This document shows, one piece after another, positions 1-5,605 of a stretch of DNA of 18,390 bases. The notes beneath the pieces were generated by a model. That model was given only the letters and a program-made list of their open reading frames with translations. It made no database searches and was not told where the DNA came from. Both the position numbers and the translations under genes were made by a program. The stretch is from Chitinophagaceae bacterium UBA2793 (GTDB lineage Bacteria > Bacteroidota > Bacteroidia > Chitinophagales > Chitinophagaceae), in NCBI GenBank assembly GCA_002352045.1, contig DEHT01000036.1, positions 1-18,390 of the forward strand. The letters are read 5' to 3'. How positions within the stretch are numbered: the first letter of the stretch is position 1; every line of letters starts with the position of its first letter.

Positions 1-420
1 GTATTGCCTTTTGTGAATGAAAACAATAAAAATTTGTTGGAATTTTTAGGCTTGTTCAATGATGAAGAAGTGCCTGCTTCTGCAAAAACTTCGGCTGATA
101 TTCTTCAATATTTATTGGAAACAAAATTGGCCATGCAGCCTACCGATAAAGACATGATAGTAATGTTGCATGAATTTGAATTTAATTTAAACGGCCAAAA
201 AAACAAACTGCAAAGCAGCCTGCTGGTAAAAGGACAAGATAGTGTACATACCGCCATGGCAAAAACTGTTGGCTTGCCTTTGGGAATTGCCGCCAAACTC
301 ATTTTAAATGGAACGCTAAATATAACCGGCCTTCATATTCCAATATTAAAAGAAATTTATGAGCCTGTTTTACAAGAGCTTGAAAATGAGCATATAATTT
401 TTAAGGAAAAATGTACGTAA
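1..420 (+). CDS. Saccharopine dehydrogenase, C-terminal part (5' end outside window)
   Basis: This is the last 139 codons of a gene that begins upstream; the frame is open from base 1, so the TTG at 4 is not a real start. The protein resembles the C-terminal domain of saccharopine dehydrogenase/lysine-ketoglutarate reductase enzymes, which interconvert lysine, 2-oxoglutarate, saccharopine, glutamate and aminoadipate semialdehyde in the cytoplasm. The recognisable parts are the DKDMIVMLHEFEF strand, the segment around DSVHTAMAKTVGLPLGIAAK, and the closing TGLHIPILKEIYEPVLQELE. The NAD(P)-binding Rossmann domain would lie outside the window, so the exact reaction cannot be settled here. No T-rich hairpin follows the stop; the toxin-antitoxin pair starts about 50 bases downstream on the same strand. 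Confidence 0.85.
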   Translation, partial: VLPFVNENNKNLLEFLGLFNDEEVPASAKTSADILQYLLETKLAMQPTDKDMIVMLHEFEFNLNGQKNKLQSSLLVKGQDSVHTAMAKTVGLPLGIAAKLILNGTLNITGLHIPILKEIYEPVLQELENEHIIFKEKCT

Positions 421-444
421 AAAAATAAAAAACTATACGTAAAA
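414..444 (+). repeat. Direct repeat TACGTAAAA x2, possible operator
   Basis: TACGTAAAA occurs at 414-422 and again at 436-444, 22 bases apart, or about two helical turns. The first copy overlaps the stop codon of the saccharopine dehydrogenase gene; the second is 27 bases before the antitoxin start. Type II antitoxins with ribbon-helix-helix domains usually bind repeats in front of their own operon, so this is a candidate autoregulatory operator. That role is inferred from position and spacing only. A weak -7-like TATCTTAG lies at 449-456. Confidence 0.35.
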
Positions 445-471
445 GTGGTATCTTAGTGTAAAATAAAGGTT

Positions 472-729
472 ATGGATGCCAAAATCACTTTAAGTTTTAA
501 CAAGGAGGTTATTGAAAAAGCCAAAGAATTTGCAGATAAAAACAATATAAGCTTAAGCAGGCTCACGGAATTTTTATTGCATAAAGTGGTTCATAGAAAA
601 TATTATTCTCTCGAAGATTTGCCTATTTCCGATTGGGTATCGGCAGTTGCCGAGGGTGAAGTTGAATACGAAACCAAGCAAAGAAAAAAAAGAAACCTCA
701 AAGACGAATTTTTTAATTCTAAAAAATGA
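472..729 (+). CDS. DUF6364-like antitoxin (type II TA)
   Basis: This 85-residue protein resembles the DUF6364 family of Bacteroidota, small proteins encoded just before PIN-domain toxins. Residues 1-45 (MDAKITLSFNKEVIEKAKEF, then NISLSRLTEFLL) look like a ribbon-helix-helix fold: a short beta strand, then two helices, with the family's serine-leucine-serine turn. This half should dimerise and bind DNA. The C-terminal 30 residues are strongly charged (ETKQRKKRNLKDEFF) and are the likely part that wraps the toxin. The stop overlaps the next start as ATGA, so the two are translationally coupled. Expected role: neutralise the PIN nuclease and repress the operon. Confidence is good for the pairing and moderate for the family name. 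Confidence 0.8.
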   Translation: MDAKITLSFNKEVIEKAKEFADKNNISLSRLTEFLLHKVVHRKYYSLEDLPISDWVSAVAEGEVEYETKQRKKRNLKDEFFNSKK

Positions 730-1148
730 ATATTTTTTTAGATGCCAATATCCTTGTTTCGGTTCTAAATAAAGAGTATCCTCTTTTTAGTTATTCTTCC
801 CGTATTGTAAGTTTAGCCGACCATAAAAATTTTAATGTTTATACCTCACCGGTATGCCTTGCAATTGCTTTTTATTTTGCCGAAAAAAAAAGCGGCACTA
901 CAGTGGCAAAAAAGAAAATGCAACTATTGGTTTCAAAATTTTTAATTGCTGAAGTTGGTCAAAATGAAGTGATGGCTACCGCTCAAAATAAAATGGTTGA
1001 CGATTTTGAAGATGGCCTGGAATATTATGCTGCCATAAATTCATCTTGCAATGTAATAGTTACCGAAAACAAAAAAGATTTTTATTTTTCAGAAATTGAA
1101 ATATTGAATGCAGAAGAATTTGTGCTAAAGTATTTGTTACATCAATAG
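726..1148 (+). CDS. PIN-domain RNase toxin (VapC-like)
   Basis: This 140-residue PIN-domain protein overlaps the antitoxin gene by 4 bases. PIN toxins are metal-dependent RNases that cleave tRNA, rRNA or mRNA when not bound by antitoxin. The N-terminal strand carries the first metal-binding aspartate (FLDAN, D6). The DFEDGLEYYAA segment gives D96, and TENKKDF gives D118, followed by a short C-terminal helix. The segment 41-52 (TSPVCLAIAFYF), where many VapC proteins have a conserved glutamate, has no acidic residue; this may be normal for DUF6364-paired PIN proteins but should be kept in mind when assuming activity. The last 12 bases overlap the 3' end of the convergent sirtuin gene, and no terminator is visible between them. 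Confidence 0.82.
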   Translation: MNIFLDANILVSVLNKEYPLFSYSSRIVSLADHKNFNVYTSPVCLAIAFYFAEKKSGTTVAKKKMQLLVSKFLIAEVGQNEVMATAQNKMVDDFEDGLEYYAAINSSCNVIVTENKKDFYFSEIEILNAEEFVLKYLLHQ

Positions 1149-1823
1149 CTTTAATAACGCCTTCACTCCTTCGGTAGCGGGTTTTTCAATTAGGTGCAAA
1201 TTTTTATAATTACTCACAGGTGGGATTTTTTTATCAATAATATACTTGGGTACATCCAACCCTACATAACTTATTAACCCTGCCGCCGGGTAAACCTGTA
1301 GCGATGTTCCTACTAAAACAAAAATATCGGCTTTCATCATTATTTCTGCGGCAACCGCTATCATTGGCACAGGCTCTTCAAACCAAACAATATGTGGCCT
1401 TAGCTGTGTACCATCTTCGCCAAAGTCGCCCACATTTATATCATTTTTTATATCCAATATTTTTTGCGGATTACCAACAGAATGCATTTTAAAAATTTGC
1501 CCATGAAGGTGAACAATATTGGAAGAGCCTCCCCTTTCGTGTAAATCGTCAATGTTTTGGGTTACTATAGTTACATTGTATTTTTCTTCTAACCGTGCAA
1601 GGCCAATATGTGCAGCATTGGGTTTAGCGGCTGCCACATCTTTGCGGCGCATGTTATAAAAGTCTAAAACCAATGTAGGGTTTCGGGCAAAGGCACGAGG
1701 CGTTGCTACATCTTCAATATTATAGCCCATCCAAAGCCCATCGCTATCTCTAAAAGTTTTTAAACCGCTTTCGGCGCTAATGCCTGCACCTGTAAGCACC
1801 ACTATATTTTTTTTTTCTGACAT
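1137..1823 (-). CDS. cobB: NAD-dependent deacylase, class III sirtuin, without zinc cysteines
   Basis: This cytoplasmic sirtuin of 228 residues removes acyl groups from protein lysines using NAD+. Visible motifs are the NAD-binding GAGIS (12-16) with FRDSDGLW, QNID (89-92), the HLHG with catalytic H107, the LRPHIVWFEE loop (141-150), and GTSLQVYPA (172-180). Y56 and R59 form the YxxR pair (FYNMR) that binds acidic acyl groups in SIRT5-type class III sirtuins, so desuccinylase or demalonylase activity is likely. The protein contains no cysteine at all, so the four-cysteine zinc site normally located between HLHG and LRPH is absent; that stretch is also shorter. I chose the ATG at 1823 because the longer frame to 1838 starts with TTG and adds only five residues. 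Confidence 0.9.
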   Translation of the reverse strand: MSEKKNIVVLTGAGISAESGLKTFRDSDGLWMGYNIEDVATPRAFARNPTLVLDFYNMRRKDVAAAKPNAAHIGLARLEEKYNVTIVTQNIDDLHERGGSSNIVHLHGQIFKMHSVGNPQKILDIKNDINVGDFGEDGTQLRPHIVWFEEPVPMIAVAAEIMMKADIFVLVGTSLQVYPAAGLISYVGLDVPKYIIDKKIPPVSNYKNLHLIEKPATEGVKALLKLLM

Positions 1824-1932
1824 AGTACGAATGTACAATCAAATTGAACCAACAATACACCCTTTTTTTATTGGCATTATAAAAAAGAAATTTCAGGCCC
1901 TCACCCAATTCACAGCAATATTTTTAAACACT

Positions 1933-2847
1933 TTATTTCTTAACAGTTAAATGGATTTGTTTTTTTCTTTTCCAGTAAAGCCAAGCTATTGTTGCAATAA
2001 GTAAAAGCGGCCAAATACTTATTGCTACCAGCATCAAAGCTTTTACTAAATGAGCACCACGGCTAAATGCTTCACCGCTTTGCTTAAAAAACGAATTATT
2101 GTTTGCTGAAGAGGTTGTAAAATTTTCGAAAGGTTGATAAAAATTTAAATTAATGGTGCTGAATGCCGATGCATTGCCAAGGTATTGTAGCCTGCCTTGT
2201 GCTGCTTCTATTTCTTCTTGTATGCCATTAATTTCTGCCTGAACTTTTAGCACTTCTTCCATGTTTTTTGACTGTTTCAAAAACTCAAGGTATTTTAAAC
2301 GCATTTGTTTTTTTGCTTCGAGCCTGCTTTTGGTATCTACCACCTGGCCTGTAACATCATCGGTTTTAATGCTACGTTCAACCTGCTTTACATCCTTGGT
2401 TTTAAAATCTATTAATGCTGGTTCAAACTGTGCCACCGGTATTTTTATAATGAGCGAAACTTCTGTTCGGTCGTTGAACTCAAAATTTTCTTCCTGTGCT
2501 ACATAGCCACCAAATTTTTTTACTTTATCCCTAACCTCTTTATTATAATTATCAATATTATTTACTTCAAATTTTAGAGTTGCATTCTTGATTATTTTTT
2601 TGTCCCAGTCTATATTAAATGCAGGATTGCTGCTGTAACCGTTCTCATCCTGCAAGGAAAATTGGGCAGAACTGTCGTTTCTTTTTTGCTTTTGCTCAAC
2701 ATTTATGCCATCATTATTTTGGTTGACTGGTTCGGAATTTTGCAAAATACTTTCAGGTACCTGGTCTTTTGAGTTTTCTACAGAATGATTACAGGATATA
2801 AAAAATGCCATGGCAAGCAACAGTGTAAATGCTTTTGTTGTTTTCAT
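1933..2847 (-). CDS. DUF4349 domain lipoprotein
   Basis: This 304-residue protein is anchored to the envelope. The N-terminal signal ends in the lipobox FISC with C19 as the lipidated residue. Residues 20-80 are a polar, Asn/Gln-rich linker. From KKIIKNATLKFEV (about 84) to the NLNFYQPFE strand (about 240) it matches DUF4349: beta-rich flanks (VSLIIKIPVAQFEPAL) around a coiled-coil helical hairpin (about 165-225, SRLEAKKQMRLKYLEFLKQ and onward). A transmembrane helix (about 270-292) and a basic tail (KRKKQ) close the protein. A protein with both a lipid anchor and a C-terminal membrane helix is usual for this family; its function is not known. The leader contains a 7-bp hairpin (2881-2899). 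Confidence 0.85.
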   Translation of the reverse strand: MKTTKAFTLLLAMAFFISCNHSVENSKDQVPESILQNSEPVNQNNDGINVEQKQKRNDSSAQFSLQDENGYSSNPAFNIDWDKKIIKNATLKFEVNNIDNYNKEVRDKVKKFGGYVAQEENFEFNDRTEVSLIIKIPVAQFEPALIDFKTKDVKQVERSIKTDDVTGQVVDTKSRLEAKKQMRLKYLEFLKQSKNMEEVLKVQAEINGIQEEIEAAQGRLQYLGNASAFSTINLNFYQPFENFTTSSANNNSFFKQSGEAFSRGAHLVKALMLVAISIWPLLLIATIAWLYWKRKKQIHLTVKK

Positions 2848-2880
2848 AAAATTTTTTTGAGTAATGATATTTTCTTATTG

Positions 2881-2899
2881 ATGCTCCTTACAGGAGCAT
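2881..2899 (-). repeat. Perfect 7-bp hairpin in the leader of the DUF4349 gene
   Basis: ATGCTCC (2881-2887) and GGAGCAT (2893-2899) pair perfectly around a 5-base loop. It lies 34-52 bases upstream of the DUF4349 start codon. No T-run follows on either strand, so it is not a typical intrinsic terminator. It could be an RNA structure in the 5' untranslated region or a protein-binding palindrome; the sequence alone does not decide. Confidence 0.45.
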
Positions 2900-2936
2900 T
2901 GTAACCCTGGTACAGCTGTTAAATAAATTTTAATGT

Positions 2937-2956
2937 AAAAAGCCCACCTGCTTTTT
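2937..2956 (-). terminator. Weak terminator-like hairpin after the thioredoxin/TPR gene
   Basis: AAAAAGC (2937-2943) pairs with GCTTTTT (2950-2956) over a 6-base loop, 72-91 bases beyond the stop of the minus-strand thioredoxin/TPR gene. The stem is mostly A-T pairs with only two G-C pairs, so it is a weak candidate, but no better one lies between this gene and the DUF4349 gene. Confidence 0.3.
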
Positions 2957-3027
2957 ATACCTATGCTAAAAATGTTTAGTACAATGTAGTGCTGCGCAAT
3001 TGAACTAATACATATTTGTAATGGGGA

Positions 3028-3900
3028 TTACTCATTTTTAGCTTTCAGCAATAGCGCTATAATATCATTTCTTAATTCTGTAGATGGGTTGAGTTCCAGG
3101 CATTGCTCTAAAATGGTAATGGCTTTATTTTTATCGCCAGTTGTAAGATAGGCCTCACCCAGGCTGGACAACACATTGGCCGATTGTGGAAATAAATTTG
3201 CATTTATCCTAAATATAGTAAGGGCTTCCTGTGATTGATGTCGCTTAAGCAAAAGATACCCCAGGCTATTTAATTCATATTCATTTAAAACAAATGGTTT
3301 TATATGAGCTGCCAGTCCTCTTACCGATACATTGGAATCTAAAAGTACGGCTTCATTCAGCCACTTGTTAACCGTTGAAAAACTACGGTAATTGGGCGTA
3401 TAGTTGGTTTCTTTTAAAATAGCTAACAAGTCTCTCTCCAGCGAAAGTACTGGGTACTCATTAATACGATTAATTTCATTTCCATTTTTGTACACAATAA
3501 ATGTTGGTACCCTAAATATTCCTTTGCCTTTTTCTTCTCCATTTGGTGACTGTTTGTATAATGAATCTCCGGAGCCTGTGGCAATAATGCGAAGTTTGCT
3601 TTTGTCAAATTTTATTTCATCCAACACTTTAATAAAATGTGGCAATTCTCTTTTACTGTCGCCACACCATGAACCAAAAAAAACATCAATAGTAATCCCT
3701 TTAAGCAGAGTCGGGTAAAATGCTGCTTTTACCGAAGCATTAACGGTATAAGAATTGTAACCGGGAGAATACCACTTTTCAAATTCAGGTTTATATAAAG
3801 TGTCAACAGTTATTTGGCCGTAAATGATTCTGTCTTTTTTTGCCTGGGCTGTTAAAGTATATGTATAGCAAAGAGCAACTAATATGAATAAAAGTTTCAT
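3028..3900 (-). CDS. Secreted thioredoxin-fold protein with WCGDS site and TPR region
   Basis: This 290-residue exported protein has a signal peptide (about 1-19, ending LTAQA). A thioredoxin fold covers about 50-165: the strand ITIDVFFGSWCGDS places the active-site cysteine at C79, and FRVPTFIVY has the cis-proline P132. The second active-site cysteine of CxxC is replaced by serine (C79-G-D-S82), so a classical dithiol/disulfide exchange is not possible; a single-cysteine role or a structural fold is more likely. Residues about 205-275 contain TPR-like helices (NSLGYLLLKRHQSQEALTIF; SSLGEAYLTTGDKNKAITIL), a protein-interaction module. The likely location is periplasm or outer surface. Neighbours give no clear partner. 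Confidence 0.8.
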   Translation of the reverse strand: MKLLFILVALCYTYTLTAQAKKDRIIYGQITVDTLYKPEFEKWYSPGYNSYTVNASVKAAFYPTLLKGITIDVFFGSWCGDSKRELPHFIKVLDEIKFDKSKLRIIATGSGDSLYKQSPNGEEKGKGIFRVPTFIVYKNGNEINRINEYPVLSLERDLLAILKETNYTPNYRSFSTVNKWLNEAVLLDSNVSVRGLAAHIKPFVLNEYELNSLGYLLLKRHQSQEALTIFRINANLFPQSANVLSSLGEAYLTTGDKNKAITILEQCLELNPSTELRNDIIALLLKAKNE

Positions 3901-3914
3901 AAATAATATTTTAA

Positions 3915-3931
3915 TTAAGGCTATGCCTTAA
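3915..3931 (-). repeat. Perfect 7-bp hairpin just upstream of the thioredoxin/TPR start
   Basis: TTAAGGC (3915-3921) and GCCTTAA (3925-3931) are perfect inverted repeats around a TAT loop. The near edge is 15 bases upstream of the ATG, so in the mRNA it would sit close to the ribosome-binding region. No T-run follows. It may be a leader structure; this is inference. Confidence 0.4.
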
Positions 3932-3952
3932 ATGAATTAATAAATTGATTGA

Positions 3953-3974
3953 GTAAAGCAGGAAACCTGTTTAC
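3953..3974 (-). repeat. Inverted repeat, possible 3' end of the 3995-4324 gene
   Basis: GTAAA-g-CAGG (3953-3962) pairs with CCTGTTTAC (3966-3974) over an AAA loop, giving nine base pairs with one bulged base. It lies just downstream of the small minus-strand gene ending at 3995. A T-run is lacking on the minus strand, so it is a poor intrinsic terminator, though it could stabilise the transcript end. Confidence 0.35.
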
Positions 3975-3994
3975 CTTAAAGAAGCATAAGGGGT

Positions 3995-4324
3995 TTAAAC
4001 CCGGGGTGGCATTATGAGTTTTTGCCTGTAAAGCTGTGCGTAAAAATGTTGTTTAAAAGCGGTGGGCTTTTTTATAATAAAATCTTTTTCAAAAGAATAT
4101 TTAATTTTTTCTGTTCCAAAAAACCATTCATCCGGTACATGTATTTTAACCTCAATGAGCATACCTTCATTTTGAGTATCGGCGCTGTTGGTCATTATTT
4201 TTTCGCAGTCGCAAGGCCGGGCCGTGGTAATATTGTCAAGCTTACATTGCAAATACAGCACTTGCCGGCTGTATTGAAGCAGCAGCAGCATGATTAGTGC
4301 AGTTATAGTTAAAAAGTGTTTCAA
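3995..4324 (-). CDS. Small secreted or membrane-anchored protein of unknown function
   Basis: I do not recognise this 109-residue protein. Residues 1-17 form a hydrophobic N-terminal segment (KHFLTITALIMLLLLQ), either an uncleaved anchor or a signal sequence. Three cysteines follow close together (YLQCKL, then RPCDCEK), which could form a disulfide or bind metal. The rest is mixed polar sequence and ends in LYRQKLIMPPRV. The overall plan, an N-terminal anchor, a cysteine cluster after about 25-40 residues and a proline-containing tail, recalls small Bacteroidota envelope proteins, but the match is loose. The start at 4324 is TTG; an in-frame ATG at codon 12 (4291) would remove most of the hydrophobic segment. 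A perfect -7 element at 4339-4346 sits 15 bases before the TTG. Confidence 0.6.
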   Translation of the reverse strand: MKHFLTITALIMLLLLQYSRQVLYLQCKLDNITTARPCDCEKIMTNSADTQNEGMLIEVKIHVPDEWFFGTEKIKYSFEKDFIIKKPTAFKQHFYAQLYRQKLIMPPRV

Positions 4325-4338
4325 AACTTTGTAATAAA

Positions 4339-4346
4339 CAAATCTA
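4339..4346 (-). promoter_or_regulatory. Bacteroidota -7 element for the 3995-4324 gene
   Basis: Read on the minus strand this is TAGATTTG, an exact match to TAnnTTTG. The -33 position is poor (TCG rather than TTG 19 bases upstream). The predicted transcript start near 4332 gives a leader of about 8 bases to the TTG start, or about 40 to the internal ATG. Confidence 0.4.
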
Positions 4347-4397
4347 CTCTTTTGTATGTTTATTCCGAAATTTGAATTTTTAAAAGAACAATTGTTT

Positions 4398-4811
4398 ATG
4401 GCATACTGGCTAATAAAATCGGAGCCCTTTAAATATAGTTGGGATCAATTTGTAAAAGACAAACAAACATTTTGGGATGGCGTTCGCAATTATGCAGCTC
4501 GTAATAATTTAAAAGCAATGAAGAAGGGTGATGAAGTTTTTTTTTATCACAGCAACGAAGGAGTTGAAATAGTTGGCATTGCCAAAGTAGCAAAGGAGTT
4601 TTACCGGGATCCCACTTCTGACAATGAAGCTTGGGTGGCTGTAGATTTTAAACCGGTAAAAAAATTAAAGAAACCTGTACCTCTTGAAGTTATTAAAAAA
4701 GATAATAGGCTTGCCAATATGGATTTGGTAAGGCTTGGCCGCCTGTCGGTTCAAACAGTAAAGCCCGAAGAATGGGATATTGTACTGGAACTGGCCGGAG
4801 AAAAAAAATAA
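4398..4811 (+). CDS. EVE domain-containing protein
   Basis: This is a 137-residue single-domain EVE protein of the thymocyte nuclear protein 1 (DUF55) type. It starts with the family signature MAYWLIKSEPFKYSWDQF, followed by FWDGVRNYAARNNLKAMKKG (near 27-46), DEVFFYHSN, and the VEIVGIAKVAKEFYRDPTS segment. EVE domains are PUA-like folds that bind modified bases in DNA or RNA with an aromatic pocket; the cellular role in bacteria is not established. I chose the ATG at 4398 because the conserved domain begins exactly there; an in-frame ATG at 4356 would add 14 unrelated residues. It converges with infC across a shared terminator. Confidence 0.9.
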   Translation: MAYWLIKSEPFKYSWDQFVKDKQTFWDGVRNYAARNNLKAMKKGDEVFFYHSNEGVEIVGIAKVAKEFYRDPTSDNEAWVAVDFKPVKKLKKPVPLEVIKKDNRLANMDLVRLGRLSVQTVKPEEWDIVLELAGEKK

Positions 4812-4820
4812 CCTTATAAT

Positions 4821-4852
4821 AAAAAAACGGGAATCATTACCTCCCGTTTTTT
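4821..4852. terminator. Bidirectional intrinsic terminator between EVE gene and infC
   Basis: CGGGA (4828-4832) pairs with TCCCG (4842-4846) across a 9-base loop. Seven A's precede it and six T's follow, so it has a U-run in both directions. It ends the plus-strand EVE gene (stop at 4811) and the minus-strand infC (stop at 4875). The A and T runs can extend the stem. Confidence 0.8.
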
Positions 4853-4874
4853 AAAGAATATATTTAGAAATAAA

Positions 4875-5507
4875 TTATTCTGCTTCTTTCTTCACCTTAT
4901 CTTCCTTTATCATTTTACCAATGTCGTTGGCTTTTTTGGCCGCCTTTTGTGATTTAGGGGCAAACATTACCAACATACGTTTTCCTTCCATTTTAGGCAT
5001 ACCCTCTAAGGCGCCTACTTCTTTTAAAGCATCAGCAAATTTCAGTAATAGTAATTCGCCTCTATCTTTAAACATAATTGCACGACCTTTAAATTGAACA
5101 TGTGCTTTTACTTTATCGCCTTCTTTCAAAAATTTTTCAGCATGTTTTACTTTAAATTCAAAGTCGTGGTCATCGGTATTGGGAGTAAAGCGAATTTCCT
5201 TAACCTCACTGGTTTTGGCTTTCGCTTTCATTTCTTTTTTCTTTTTCTTCTCTTCGTACAAAAATTTATTGTAATCAATAATTCTGCAAACGGGAGGATT
5301 TGCTCCTGGAGAAATTTCAACCAGGTCTAATTCCTGGTCTTGTGCAATTTTCATTGCATCATTGGTGTTAAACACACCGGGAGTTACATTTTCGCCTACC
5401 AATCTTACTTCGGGTACACGAATCATGTGGTTGGTACGGTGTTCTTGTTGTTGTTCTTTTTTAAAACGGGGGTTAAAAACTCCTCTAGGTCGGTTGGGAA
5501 ATGCCAT
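4875..5507 (-). CDS. infC: Translation initiation factor IF-3
   Basis: IF-3 binds the 30S subunit, prevents premature 50S joining and checks start-codon pairing. This 210-residue protein has a basic N-terminal extension (1-27), the N domain from IRVPEVRLVGENVTPGVF (29-46) through ISPGANPPVCRIIDYNKFLYE, a lysine-rich linker helix (EEKKKKKEMKAKAKTSEVKE, about 85-105), and the C domain with EIRFTPNTDDHDFEFKVKHA and the HVQFKGRAIMFKDRGE strand. A charged tail follows. The start is ATG, unlike the AUU used by E. coli infC. It lies 98 bases downstream of thrS on the same strand and has a well-formed promoter of its own. The usual downstream rpmI and rplT are absent: a terminator and a convergent gene follow. 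Confidence 0.97.
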   Translation of the reverse strand: MAFPNRPRGVFNPRFKKEQQQEHRTNHMIRVPEVRLVGENVTPGVFNTNDAMKIAQDQELDLVEISPGANPPVCRIIDYNKFLYEEKKKKKEMKAKAKTSEVKEIRFTPNTDDHDFEFKVKHAEKFLKEGDKVKAHVQFKGRAIMFKDRGELLLLKFADALKEVGALEGMPKMEGKRMLVMFAPKSQKAAKKANDIGKMIKEDKVKKEAE

Positions 5508-5565
5508 TTAAATTTTTTGGTTTACAAATTGTTTTTTCTTTCGGCTTATTAAAATATAAGTGTTG

Positions 5566-5595
5566 CAAAATTAAAAAAATATACCATCTTACCAA
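5566..5595 (-). promoter_or_regulatory. Promoter of infC (-33/-7, Bacteroidota type)
   Basis: On the minus strand, TTG at 5595-5593 and TAATTTTG at 5573-5566 are separated by 19 bases, which fits the Bacteroidota TTG / TAnnTTTG layout closely. Predicted transcription would begin near 5559, giving a leader of about 50 bases. This is the best-formed promoter I find in the window and indicates infC can be transcribed independently of thrS. Confidence 0.7.
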
Positions 5596-5605
5596 TTTTT
5601 TGCGA

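Noticed and set aside
4022..4297. Plus-strand open frame opposite the small secreted protein gene
   Set aside because: The minus-strand frame has a membrane segment, cysteine cluster and an exact -7 element; the plus frame has none of these.
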